A DNA stretch of 64,000 bases. Origin: Paragordius varius (Eukaryota; Nematomorpha). Below the pieces are notes generated by a model. That model did no database searches, was not told the DNA's origin, and saw nothing but the letters and a program-made list of their open reading frames with translations. How positions within the stretch are numbered: position 1 is the stretch's first letter; each line of letters begins with the position of its first letter. The DNA lies in assembly GCA_964247055.1 (NCBI GenBank), contig OZ176051.1:14198001-14262000 (forward strand), read 5' to 3'. Positions 13,241 to 27,537 of the stretch are shown here, in pieces. The translations under genes and the position numbers were made by a program.

Positions 13241-14200
13241 CCCAAAACTCTTCAACGAAAACCCATTTCAAACTTTTGATTATTTTTTCGTTAATAAATG
13301 TTAAATAAATTTAATTTTACGATTCGCAATATTAGCCATGTACCTAAATCATTTTGTAGAGAATTTATATTAATGTATATCTGATGAAATAAGGGATACC
13401 TTATGAAGACAATCAAATATGAGAGGTTTATATAAATTAATAAATAAACTGGTCCCTATAATCGATAATTATCTTCAGTTTATCCAAACTTAATTATGTT
13501 GTGTCCATTCTGATTTATAATTAGAATCTTAAAATTTTGTGAGTATCAATATTTTATTTTTGGTTAAATATTAATTTAATTAACAAGATTACTGGTGTCA
13601 ATAATAGGAATCGGCTGTTTAAATGACAAAAACATTTAATTATTTATTATTTATTTTTGACAATATTTTTCTGCCAGTGTTTTGAGTGTAAAAAAATCTG
13701 TTGGGGACAAAATGTTTGAGTTGACGACTATTACACTTAAAAATTTTTCAAAAACTAGGCCTTGTTTTTTAGTCCTATCATATATATTTTTTAGTTCGAA
13801 ATGGCTCTGGGTATTACCCTAAAACATATTAAAGTGGTTAACATCCTTCAAACTATATTAAATTTGTTCATGATGCCTTAATTAGACCATATTTCATAAC
13901 AATGTCTTTATGTAAACTAGTATAAAAAATAAATAGTTTAGGGCAGTGGTACTCTCAAATTTGACCAGCCAAAATGAAATATATTTTTTTTCGATAGCGA
14001 TGGACCTTATAATGACAAATGCATAGCTGATTGACACATATGCACATGTTTATACTCTAAATCAGCACAATAAATTTTTGCGGGTCGCATGTAAATCCAG
14101 CTAAAAAGTCGTTATGCACCATTTAGTTAAAAAAATTAAAATACTTTGATATCAACATTTATTTTGATGTAACCAATTTTTGAATTTCGTTTCGTCTCAT
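12571..14200 (+). repeat. Duplicated segment, copy 2
   Basis: Matches 1-1541 in the same orientation and includes the left 250 bp of the hAT element found at 1405 (here CAGTGG starts at 13944). This copy keeps about 100 bp of hAT sequence (about 13955-14085) that copy 1 lacks. The remainder of the hAT does not follow. The duplication probably extends upstream through exon 1, but the matching part of copy 1 is outside the window. Confidence 0.88.
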
Positions 14201-14579
14201 AGAATTTGTGTTACAGAGTTTGAAAAACTTAAATAAATAGATATTGTATTGATTGTTTATCTTTTTGTGCCTTATTTCTTAAATTTTGACTGAAAATGAT
14301 TAAAATAATTTTCGTAAAATTCAAATTGAATGGCAAAAAAATGTTACATTCATAAACGAAAGACTTGACTTAAGTGTTTTTTCATCACCGATCTTCAATT
14401 GTAGACTTGCTGGCTTAAAATGGGAACAATGTCGAATTATTATATAGTAACTAAATAAACTTTCAAAACAGTATTTTATTTACAAAATAGAAATCTGGTC
14501 TTTAAAACTACCCCAATATGTCGTCGCGGACAAATAATTGAAAAGGTTATAAAATGTTAAATATGCGATGAAGTCACGA

Positions 14580-15135
14580 GTTTACAGTTGGATACAGCAA
14601 ATTCATTTCAGTTCATCAATTCTAATTGGAGTTAGATACCCGGGCTTGTTTAAAGCTATTTATTTCAAACAATATGGAATAAATTGATGGGAAAAAATTC
14701 ACTTATATAGCATTAATGAACAGAAATATAAATTCATTCAAAAATACTTGATTATTTTTATTCGGAGTAAAATCCAAAGGTAAAAATCTAGCATGATATG
14801 ACTGAATAAGTTAATTATAAAAAAACAAAATAAACCACTTTTTTTGTTTACATCAATGCTAAATAGGATTTAATAAAAAAATAAACTTAATTTTAGGTTT
14901 AGAATTTAATAAATATCATATTTTGCAATATGTTGTATAAAAATGGCGTCCAAGTGGTTTGATACGGATATTTTTACCAAAACTAAATTGTAATTAAACA
15001 TTTGGCTTTTTCATATAATTTTTATAGGGATAGAAGCATAAATTTACATTGGAACCGTTTCGTAGTTTTTCAAAAATATTAGCTTAAATATTATCTGGGG
15101 GGTATTTAGATACTATGTATAGAAGTGTTAAATTA
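14580..15135 (-). repeat. Family A inverted-repeat element, copy (inverted)
   Basis: Starts with a degraded form of the GTTGGATACA..CATTTCAG terminus, passes the conserved core (GGCGTCCAAGTGGTTTGATA, and GGATAGAAGCATAAATTTAC on the strand shown), and ends GGTATTTAGATAC...GTGTTAA. Same design as the full copies at 46057 and 52884. Non-coding. Confidence 0.7.
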
Positions 15136-15375
15136 AAATGTTAAGTTAAATAACTATTTATTACAATTAATACTTTATATTTAACAAATATTAAAAATGA
15201 GGTCTTAAAAATAAATCATACTGTTTTTATATCGTTTTAAAAATATTTTTTAATACCCTGTTTTATGTGAAATTCGGAATCCTGCTTATTTATGGAAAAT
15301 TATTTATTTTGGAAGGGATCAAAAATTTGGGATGTTTGGGGAATGCATATAAAATTTTTTAATATATTGTATTAT

Positions 15376-15570
15376 TAACACTTCGATTCAAATTAGGGTA
15401 TCCATATATCCCAGACCATTTTCAAATTGGTAATTTTAAAAAACTACCGAATTGAATGGCCCTAACTTAAATTTATGCTCCTATCCCAATAAAAATTTTA
15501 TAATTAATCCAAAATATCTAAATAAAATTTAGTTTTAACAAAAAATTCTCGTCTCGAATTAGTTGACGCC
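15376..15570 (+). repeat. Family A element, truncated copy
   Basis: Begins TTAACACTTCGATTCAAATT and follows the family A consensus for about 195 bp before losing similarity. A short Ser/Asp-rich frame with several stops (15685-15773) lies just beyond and is not part of the family. Confidence 0.7.
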
Positions 15571-17820
15571 AGAATATTTTTGTTTTTTACAAGAGTACAT
15601 CTTACATTTTAAGTTTGCATAAACCCTCTTCCTCTAAAGATATCATTTAAAATATTTTCCGTTACGAAGAATTTATATTTTTGTTATGGAAGAATTTTCA
15701 GATAATTATGATACTAGCAGATATTAATAAAGCGATAATGTCGATAGTGACTCCTCATCTTCGTAGTCAGGTATAAAAAAAATTATTTAGATTTAATATA
15801 AGGGAAATCTACTTTATTCAAAATAATTTGTTTTTATTAAACACTTAAATCCTACTAAAATCAACCAATCCAACATGAGCCGTTTTATCCCCGGCCCAAA
15901 TCAATTGTCCAGAACCCACTTAAAACATTCAATTCTATAATTAAGGCATATTATTTATATACAAAGTTAGGTATCTTGATTGCTATGGGCATTTTGGACG
16001 AAAAAAACATAAAATCGTAACAAACTCATCTTTTTCGACTTTAGAAAAGTTATTTCGAAAAGCATAAACATTAATATGCCAAAAAGGTATAAATATTTAT
16101 ATATATTATGCAAGGTGCTATTTGTGTCCAAGAGTTGACAAAAATCCGTAATATTTTGTCAATTATGCCAAAATCCGGTGTGCAAAAACCACAGAAAATT
16201 CAATTTTTTCCGAACCATCCATTGTTTATCGAAGAGTTTGTCCCAAAAGTAAAATTATAATATGAGTAAGTTCATATATATTTTGTGTTGAGATAGATCT
16301 TGAATTGTTTGCATAAACTATGAAAAATATCTAAATAAATTATTTGGAGATTAAATTATATTATAGTCTATTTCCCTTCCATGTTAAATCGGAATGCGTT
16401 GTGATCATCCATCTAAAATACTCACCAAAATTAACGAGTCGAATAAATATATTTTATCTATTGCCACAATATAATGCCGATAAATATCACATATTTTAGA
16501 TATAACATACATCAATTTATATTAACCAATTTTGATAAATCTGATTATCATAACAAGCCAATCTAACGTCATACCTCTATGTGCTTTAAAATAATTATTA
16601 TTTTAATATGCCTTGATGCAAGTTGAGACAAAACAACCAGGGTAATATAATCGTTTTTTACGAGATGTGCATGGAACCAAATAAATTTTTTAAGAAAGGT
16701 TAAAACTGATAAATGCATTATTTTATAAAGCATAGCAATCACAAAATAATAATTTAATAATTCATGGCAAATATAGAGATGCCCGAGCGGCGGTTAGAGT
16801 TTCACTGATCTAAACATTAAACGATTAACTTCTAGAAAGCAAAAAGCAAGTTTTAATTTATTTTTAAAGATGATCGTAGAATAAAATAGATAATTAGATA
16901 CAAAGCATCAAATATTAAAACGATGTTATAAAATTATGGGTTATCAAGATTTTTATTAATTTTGTTGACCGTGACAAAATCTTGATATATGATTATATTT
17001 CAATATTATTGTATAGTTAACCTAAATATAAAATTTACTTCAGAAGCGTGGAATGTTTTGAATTTAACAAATCTCTTGCAAAATTAAGAGACTAATTTTA
17101 TTGTTGTTTCTCGAACAATAACTGTAAAATATCTTATATAAGAATTTTCAAATATATGTTATAAGCACCTATTAAAAAAATTTACTTTCAAAGATGTTTC
17201 TTTCAGTTATGGTAATGCTAAACATAAATAATTGATATTATAATCCTACTGTATGAAGCATTTATGGACTGGAATCATAATGTATCCTGTTATATTTAGT
17301 TAATTAGGAATTCGTAAATATAAAATAAGCAATAAATTTGAAGACATTAGGTGTTTAATAATATATTTGCTTTTCAAAGGCCGGGCCAACTACCCCAATT
17401 TGAATCTAAAGACTAAAGTGTTAAGTATCGTATTTATATTTTAGATTTTTTGAATTTAACCATTGGATATCATTGAAAAAGTTTATTTGGCATAATGTGC
17501 GCAAATTTTGAGATTTGATTGTAAACCAGAAAAGTGATTTTCTTATGTAAGGCAAGAACCAAAAACACTATCGGAATCAAGCACTTTTTAGCGTAAAAAT
17601 ACAAGACATATTAACATACTCTGTGTTAAACTAAATAATTAAAAATTGGTACAGTTTCATAAAATATTTTATTTAAATCTTCATATTTATAAAATTAAAA
17701 AATTTATAATTTCGCTAGCTTGTGTTTCAGGAGGTAGATTGTATCAGTTGACGCATTGTAAATCTGCCGGATTAGCTATTATTCACAACCAAAATTCGAA
17801 ACTGTGATACAAACGATTTA
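15571..17820. other. Intergenic upstream of ARF; no gene seen
   Basis: AT-rich, with a short family A terminus near 17385-17420 (CTACCCCAATTTGAATC). A CTTGTGTTTCAG acceptor-like site at 17719-17730 precedes the ARF start by about 100 nt. It may end a 5'-UTR intron or be a trans-splice site. Nothing else could be supported. Confidence 0.45.
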
Positions 17821-17823
17821 TAG

Positions 17824-21102
<3,279 letters not shown>

Positions 21103-23183
21103 TCCCCCTCCCTCCATCCATTTTATTAATTTTTATACACATTTTAACAAAAACACAACCGTTTATTTCAACACTGTTGTATGTAATGTTTAAAGTTTAC
21201 TATTTATTTTCCGAACATTCGCAAAACATTTCATGTTAAACAATCCTTCACCAACTTCTTGACTTAGACTTACTTGGTCTTGGTTTAAAGCGGAATTCGA
21301 AAATGGATTTATATCTTTTTTTCATAATACCCGCTCTAAATAAGAGATATGTTATATATATCTGGTTATTGGATAAGAAGCACTAATTTTACATTGATAT
21401 ATAGCCTAATATGATGGTCCAACATGGTGTGTAAGTTCAACCAACAATCTATATATAATATTTTTTATTTTGTTCTTTTTTTAATTTCATTCTTTTGCAT
21501 TATACCACCACCACCCTTTTTAATGAAATAATTTCCTTTTTAACAAGTGTCGATTTGTATTTCAAATTGTATACAAAGGTATTTTTATTGATAAATGCCA
21601 TTTTTTACTTATTTTGCGTCTTCTTCTTTTTAATTTGTGGTCGCGATTTGGGATGGACACATACACCATACAATGAATATATAAGTATCTTCTTCTTAAT
21701 AACATATGATATCGAATGTTAAATAAATATTTATTAAACTATATTTTATTTATTATACTATATCATTATTATATTATGTCACGATTTTACGATTAAATAT
21801 ATACGAATTTAATTATATACTGTAAGATTAAAAAATGATTATCAGGAAAAAACAAATGAATATCCAAAATAAAAAAATAATTATTGTGTAAGATACAACA
21901 GAAAGGATTCATCAAGGTTTGTATATGGTATATTTATTAAATATTTTTTAAACCATGTCCTAATCATTTTTTTCTTTTGGATATTCATTTGTTTTTTTTT
22001 TCGTGATAATCATTCATTAATCTTACTGTATTTAGGGAGACGAATTTGAGTAAAGCGTTTATAGTAAGAATGATACATTGATTGTTAAATTTAGTGGTAA
22101 AAATTTGATTGTAGCATAACATTAGACCCAATTTTTTCGCCATCGGGTTTTTTGCATTTTGATTGAGACATTAATAACAAAGAATTCGATATATATCTAT
22201 ATATTAAAGTAAGCATTCAAAATAAAATTTTACGATTACGTTAATAACAACATTTGCGAAAGAGAATTTAAACTCTTTAAATTACCTATAAATAGCGGTT
22301 TTTATGTCCAAAGCCGGTCAAAGACAAAGTGGTGCAGAATTAAAAATTTCTGGTTTTATAATTCCTCAGATCAAAGATGCATCTAGAAGAAGTCACCGGA
22401 GTACTCAAACAATTGATTAATGTATAAGCGATTTTGTTCATCTAACATTAAACGACAAACACGCACAAGTTGAGTTACCCCTAGCGGCCTATTTTAAATC
22501 AGAAATCACATTGAATATTATGCTTGAAAAATAACACGTTACCACACGCATTATCAATCAGAAAAAAGCTGTTAAATGTTATGGTTTGCGGGTAGAAAAG
22601 GGGGATACTCTATCAATTTAAACATGTGGCTAAGAAATATTAAAAGTTGTGATTTAATACGAAAGAGTATGGGTGCTATAGTAGTGCGAAGCTAAATGCA
22701 AAGTTTATTCGATTATAAATTCTTACCCCAAAGCGATAATTTGAATATCTTAAAATGTAATTAAGATATTTGATCAAATTAAAAAATATGCTCTTTTTAG
22801 CATTTTAGGCGCATGCTTCAATTTTTCCTCAAAAATTAAAAAGTAAAAATCCTCATCTTGAACCTTTTCGCTGCCATCATCCCCAAGTTTTTAAATCGCT
22901 AATATAACAGGCGAATAAGCGTTTATGTTTAAAAAATGTAAATAACTAAGCCTTCAAGTTTTTTAGCTCGCAAATACCTGTGCCTAATATTTATTAATTA
23001 GCTGTTGTTTTAATCAGATATCGGAGCTACTTAATAGCCTCTGGAATTAAAAATACTATAAAAAATATAAGCTTTATTAAAATTAGTTTAAACCACTAGT
23101 TTTTAACAAGTAGCTCCGGGGTATAAAACTACCCCAAAATGTAATCGTGCAAATAATGAACATGTTATGAAGTGTTTATAGCA
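21103..23183. other. ARF 3' flank and intergenic DNA
   Basis: The first 620 bp is probably ARF 3' UTR. An inverted pair (AATGATTATCAGGAAAAAAC near 21835 and its complement near 22000) makes a small hairpin-type element of about 180 bp. A fragment of family B ends near 23150 (GGGGTATAAAACTACCCC). No coding sequence could be supported in the somewhat GC-richer stretch 22280-22640. Confidence 0.45.
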
Positions 23184-23983
23184 GGGCTTGGAACCGGAAC
23201 CACATGCTGGGATTTTAACGAGAATTGGTTCCATTGGCATGAAACCAACGCGGTTCCGGTTCCAACCGTTCAGGAACCAGCTCGATCCGGTTCCGCACCC
23301 TTAATTACTGGTTCCCATATGAATTTTATTATAAAAATTTTATTTTTTGAATTTGATTGTACCACTATATATTACATACGTCAAACTTTAAACCTAAAAT
23401 CAAGCGCCTAATATTATATTAGCCATACTCTCCGCGTTTTAGGCGTTTCAACTGTTCTAAAAAACTAATAGTCAAGAGTTTGTTTATAATACATATGTTC
23501 GTATATATAGGTGTCCGTTGAAAAAGGTTATTAAACCTTAATTTTCTAATTTCAGACTTGAGAAGCAGTTTGACCAGCAAATTGCTTGGTCCTATAATTT
23601 TTTAAAGTTATATAAAGATTTTTTTAAATGCCATAATTTAACACTCCTTATAAAATTTTGCATTTATACATTTTCCCATTATATTTTTATAATTTGTTCA
23701 TTTAGTATACTACACTATTTTCCCTTCACTATACATTTGGCAATTTATAATTAATTATTTGATTAATAATTATTAATATTTTGTTTATATTATTATAATA
23801 ATAATTTTGTAAATCATTTAATCAAAAGTCAGGAACTGAAAATGGAACAGGTTCTAAATGTAAAGAACCGGTTCCGGCCGCTAAGATTTTAAGAAACCAA
23901 CGGGGTTCCGTTCCATTTGTTCAGGAACCACCCGGTTCTATTTTTTAATTCATAAGAACCAACGCGGTTCCGGTTCCAAGCCC
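23184..23983. mobile_element. 800-bp non-autonomous DNA transposon with GGTTCC-rich ends
   Basis: Terminal inverted repeats GGGCTTGGAACCGGAACC / GGTTCCGGTTCCAAGCCC are flanked on both sides by the direct repeat TATAGCA (23177-23183 and 23984-23990). About 130 bp inside each end is rich in GGTTCC/GGAACC motifs arranged as subterminal inverted repeats, as in hAT-type elements. The AT-rich middle codes for nothing. Superfamily is inferred; a strict hAT would be expected to show an 8-bp duplication. Confidence 0.85.
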
Positions 23984-24178
23984 TATAGCAATTGGCAGAA
24001 TTACATGTATCACAAAAAACAATCAATAGATCCGATCATAGACACCAAAAATGCGAATGAACACAATTTGAATAAACGTTAAATTAAATTCGCAAAGCAC
24101 TTGTAAATTCTACTTCACCCACATGAATAGTATTATTTTTGTCGAATGTAATAAGTTTATTTTTTAAATCCAAAAATC

Positions 24179-24665
24179 ATGACTTTTATCTTGCCAAGCC
24201 GTTTCCACAATAAGGTTAAATCTTTTCGGCGAGAAAACTATGATCTGTGTCTTGTGGGGCCAGTGCGGTATTATCTATCTAAAACAATTGATTCTCCTGA
24301 AATTGTTTATGCACAACATTATCGCTTACACCTAATACAATACCATGTATTAATCCAAAAACGACCGGAATGAGCCAAAAAACATGGGGAAACTATTTTG
24401 CTACATGACAATGCTTAGCCTAGCACAGCAAAATCAGTGAAGGATTAAAATCGCTAATGGAAATTTTTTCCGTAGTCGCTGACTCTTCTGATCTGGTCCA
24501 TCTGACTAATACAATTTCACATCAATGGGGTAAACCCTCGCAAAACAGCCCTGAAGACGTTAAAAAATGGCTTAACGAATAGATTTCCGCAAAAAGCAAG
24601 CATTTTTTTCTGGCCCGGCAATCCTTTATTACTTGAGAGATGATTGAAATGTGTAGAAGCCGATA
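24179..24665 (+). mobile_element. Mariner transposase relic (C-terminal half)
   Basis: Reads YYLSKTIDSPEIVYAQHYRL, then LIQKRPE, ETILLHDNA, SVVADSSDLVHL (from YSPDLAPSD) and EDVKKWLNE, ending EMCRSRYIQ. This is the order seen in Mos1-like mariners, where HDNA carries the second catalytic Asp and the SPDLAPSDY motif the third. The catalytic motif is eroded and stops interrupt the frame. The 5' half and terminal repeats were not found. Confidence 0.8.
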
Positions 24666-25908
24666 TATACAATAATTTAATGAATGAAATAAATAATTGA
24701 TTACATTTCAAAAATTCCATGTTCTCATCAAAAAACTGGTAAAAATATGAGTACACGTGGATGTTTTTTCCCATTAAATTGCACAAAAAATGTGATTATA
24801 TACCATTTGCGCTTCAAGTTGGTCCTTAAACACTTCAAGATGGTCCTTGAACATTTCAAGTTGGTCCTTAAAATTAAATTTTTATTTTATTATTTTTTAA
24901 CCTAATTTTCTTTATTATATATTTATTTATTTAAAAATAAATAATATTATTTATAAACCGCGATTTGTTTTATAATAACTTTTTTTAATTTAACGAAATT
25001 ATAAACTTTTAAATGTTTTTAATGAAAAATTGTGAGTAAACCCAGAAAATTTATATATTTTTTAAATAAATGTTAAAATCTTAAAAATATCCAATTTAAA
25101 AAATCAATAAAGATATACGGTTTCAGAATGATAAAAAGTTGATGATTTAAAATCCATGTTAAATAGAAAAAATAGGTTAAATGCTAAAGCTTTTAGCTAT
25201 CGAACGATATATGATTCTTTATTACTCATTTGTTATCTTCTTTTTGACCCATAGTATATTTTTTAATATCATTTACAGTTCAAACTCACCTTCGACAATC
25301 CAAATTCCCTCTTGAACAATTAAATTTACCCGAAAATAAATTGTGTTTTCGAATTAATATAACTCATTATTAATAGAAATATATCTTTATGGCATAGTTT
25401 ATTATTTTTTATGTATTATTTGAATCTAAAACAAAATTTTTATTTTTAAAAAATAAAAATATAGGTAATTTTTAATCAAAAAAACATATTTTATTTGAGG
25501 GTGAATTTGAATTGTAAATTATATATATGATTAAAATAAAATAAATTTAAATTACACTTTCAATTTTTTTACATAATCAATATACTGGATTTTAAGTTAA
25601 TATTTGATATCCATACCCCAAAAAAAAATTTGATCCTTTTATATAAAATTAAATTATACTCTTTAATAAAATAAATTCATTTTTTCAAAAAACAAATCAT
25701 GAAGCAAATATTGAGTCAAGCATTTTCCCCACAATCGGGATCAGGGGAGATGGTTAAAAATTCTTAAGTATGCTGTCATCCTAACTCACTTTTAAAAAGT
25801 TAAAAAATAGAAAAATATATCAATATAGGATAGATGGACATTTTTTTCATCCCAAAACAGGATAAATTGTTAAATTATATAATAATACCTAAAAAGATGT
25901 AAAAATAA

Positions 25909-25944
<36 letters not shown>

Positions 25945-25970
25945 CCGTTTATAAATAAGCTTATAAAATT
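24666..25970. other. Intergenic, AT-rich; short tandem repeats
   Basis: A degenerate 20-21-bp unit (CTTCAAGATGGTCCTTGAACA and variants) is repeated three times at about 24810-24870. A (TA)n run lies at 25911-25940, next to the 3' end of the LAMTOR1-like gene. No gene seen. Confidence 0.55.
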
Positions 25971-27492
25971 TTAAAATTCAATCACAAAATTTCCTTTATG
26001 TACAATTTGACAATCTTCCAATAATTGAGCCATGTCCAAAGACCATTCACAAACCTATATATTAAAAGAAGTTTTAACGTGTAGATAGTTTGTTACAAAT
26101 ACTTAGATTTTAACATTTAAAATACTTTATTATGAAAATCGGAGTGAGATTCAGAATTTTGTTTATTAGATTTTTGTAGCACTTCATGTATTTCAGATAT
26201 AATGGTATCTGGATTTATTTCTGTTGTTTTCTGCAACACATTAATACATGATGTAAAAAAAGGATTTTAACTTTTTTTTGTAAAATTAAAAAATCGACAC
26301 ATAAATATTACCGTTTGATGAATGTAATTAATTATGTTTTGATTGGAAGCCCCTTGTACATTGTTAGGTTGGTCTGATTAACAAAATTATCATATAATAT
26401 AACAAAACTTATATATTATAAGTGGTGAATTTCCAACAATTTTTATGTTTATCATGCTATATAAAGGGAATCATATTTTATTTTTTCTTTATGATATATA
26501 AGGTTTTATTGGGTCATTTTTTTTACAAATACTATTTTTAGATCTTCTAATTTAAGTATTATTTAATACTAAAATCACCAGAATGGGGTATTTAAGAAAA
26601 AATTAATGGAAATTATGCTAAAATACATTAAGTTAGATAAATGTAATCATAAATGATAATTTATTGTTAGATATTGAAAATTGCGATTAAATAGTTAGAA
26701 TTCAATTAAAACGATAACAGATTAATTAAATTAATGGAAAATTTTTTGTTCATTTTTGTATGCTTTAAGATTACATAACTTTATCATTAATCAATTATAT
26801 TTGTTTTGTTTAGCGATTTAATTATCCTCAAAAAATATTTCCTTGCGAGATGATAGTTTTTAATTGTTACAATGTTATTTATCAAAACCCAAAACTGACA
26901 TTCTAACCCATGCTTTTTCTTATTAATGTTTTAAAACATAAACAAGCCCCACAAATAATGAAATGGGAAATTTACCTTTTTTATATAAATGAATATCTGG
27001 AATGGAAACAAGGAGGACCCGGTTTAGCTTATCAATTAAATCTTGTGGTATAAGACTTACTTCAGCCTCACTATATATGTATATATTAATTTATAAACTT
27101 TTCTTTTGATGTTTCTGACTTATATGGATTTATGCCATTGACATTAATATTATTGGTGGAATTAGCATCTGACGATACATCTATTATATAACTAAAAAGT
27201 ATGGTTTAAATATTAAAAACCTTGCTGTTTTATGTAAGATATTATTGATATTATTATCTATTGTATCAAGTTCAGGAATAAGAAGTTTAGGTAAACTTTT
27301 TGGCGATAAATCAACGCTTTTAGAAACGGGGAGAACTGATTTTTCAGACCCATTATTTTGTAACAAGGGGGTACGTTCGTTTACAGTTGCCTATAATTAT
27401 TATTTTAAACATAAAATTTAAACCTCATTATTTGGTTCATTAGATGCAAAACAACAACAAATATATTTTGTTACAAATTCGGTACAGCTCAT
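25971..27492 (-). CDS. LAMTOR1: LAMTOR1-like Ragulator scaffold (p18)
   Basis: LAMTOR1 anchors the Ragulator-Rag complex to late endosomes/lysosomes for mTORC1 signalling. Seven exons, all GT-AG and phase-consistent: 27492-27424, 27390-27221, 27191-27099, 27070-26976, 26373-26312, 26230-26126, 26054-25971 (225 residues; human has 161). Evidence for the family is a Cys cluster near the N-terminus (YICCCFASNE, 10-19), the acidic dileucine-type NERTPLL (27-33), LHKTASYIIDVSSDA (75-89; human LAKTASNIIDVSAAD) and a C-terminal helix ending GNFVIEF. Introns are 33, 29, 28, 602, 81 and 71 nt. Oddities: human LAMTOR1 starts MGCC with a myristoylated Gly2, but here the open frame starts MSCTEF and the Cys cluster is at 12-14. 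The middle is longer and Asn-rich. Family assignment rests on those short motifs. Confidence 0.8.
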
Positions 27493-27537
27493 TTTTATAA
27501 TATAATCATAATTTTAGCAGACATACATTAAAAACGC
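27493..27537. promoter_or_regulatory. Shared start region between LAMTOR1-like and ABT1
   Basis: Only 45 bp separate the two divergent ATGs. This spacer must hold both 5' UTR ends or trans-splice sites. On the plus strand it contains ATAATTTTAG followed by 23 nt and then the ABT1 ATG; the same ten bases precede the Tim8 ATG at 54811. A TATATTAT-like stretch is present, but no recognisable TATA box. The true promoters may lie within the neighbouring genes. Confidence 0.6.

Noticed and set aside
15685-15773. Possible first exon with a Ser/Asp-rich start (MEEFSDNYDTSRY, DSDSSSS) before a GTATAA donor
   Set aside because: Three in-frame stops within 30 codons. At most a fragment of a dead transposase; no further domain found.
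16775-16860. tRNA-like box (GATGCCCGAGCGGCGGTTAGA)
   Set aside because: It resembles a tRNA-Ser/Leu D-arm, but no anticodon stem, B box (GGTTCGA) or acceptor stem follows.
21495-21722. 75-codon frame with hydrophobic segments after ARF
   Set aside because: Lies in the likely ARF 3' UTR; T-rich composition gives hydrophobic residues by chance, and no splice or homology support.
24810-24870. Three short direct repeats (TTCAAGATGGTCCTTGAACA type) considered as a CRISPR-like array
   Set aside because: The units are adjacent with no spacers, in a eukaryotic genome; a simple tandem repeat.
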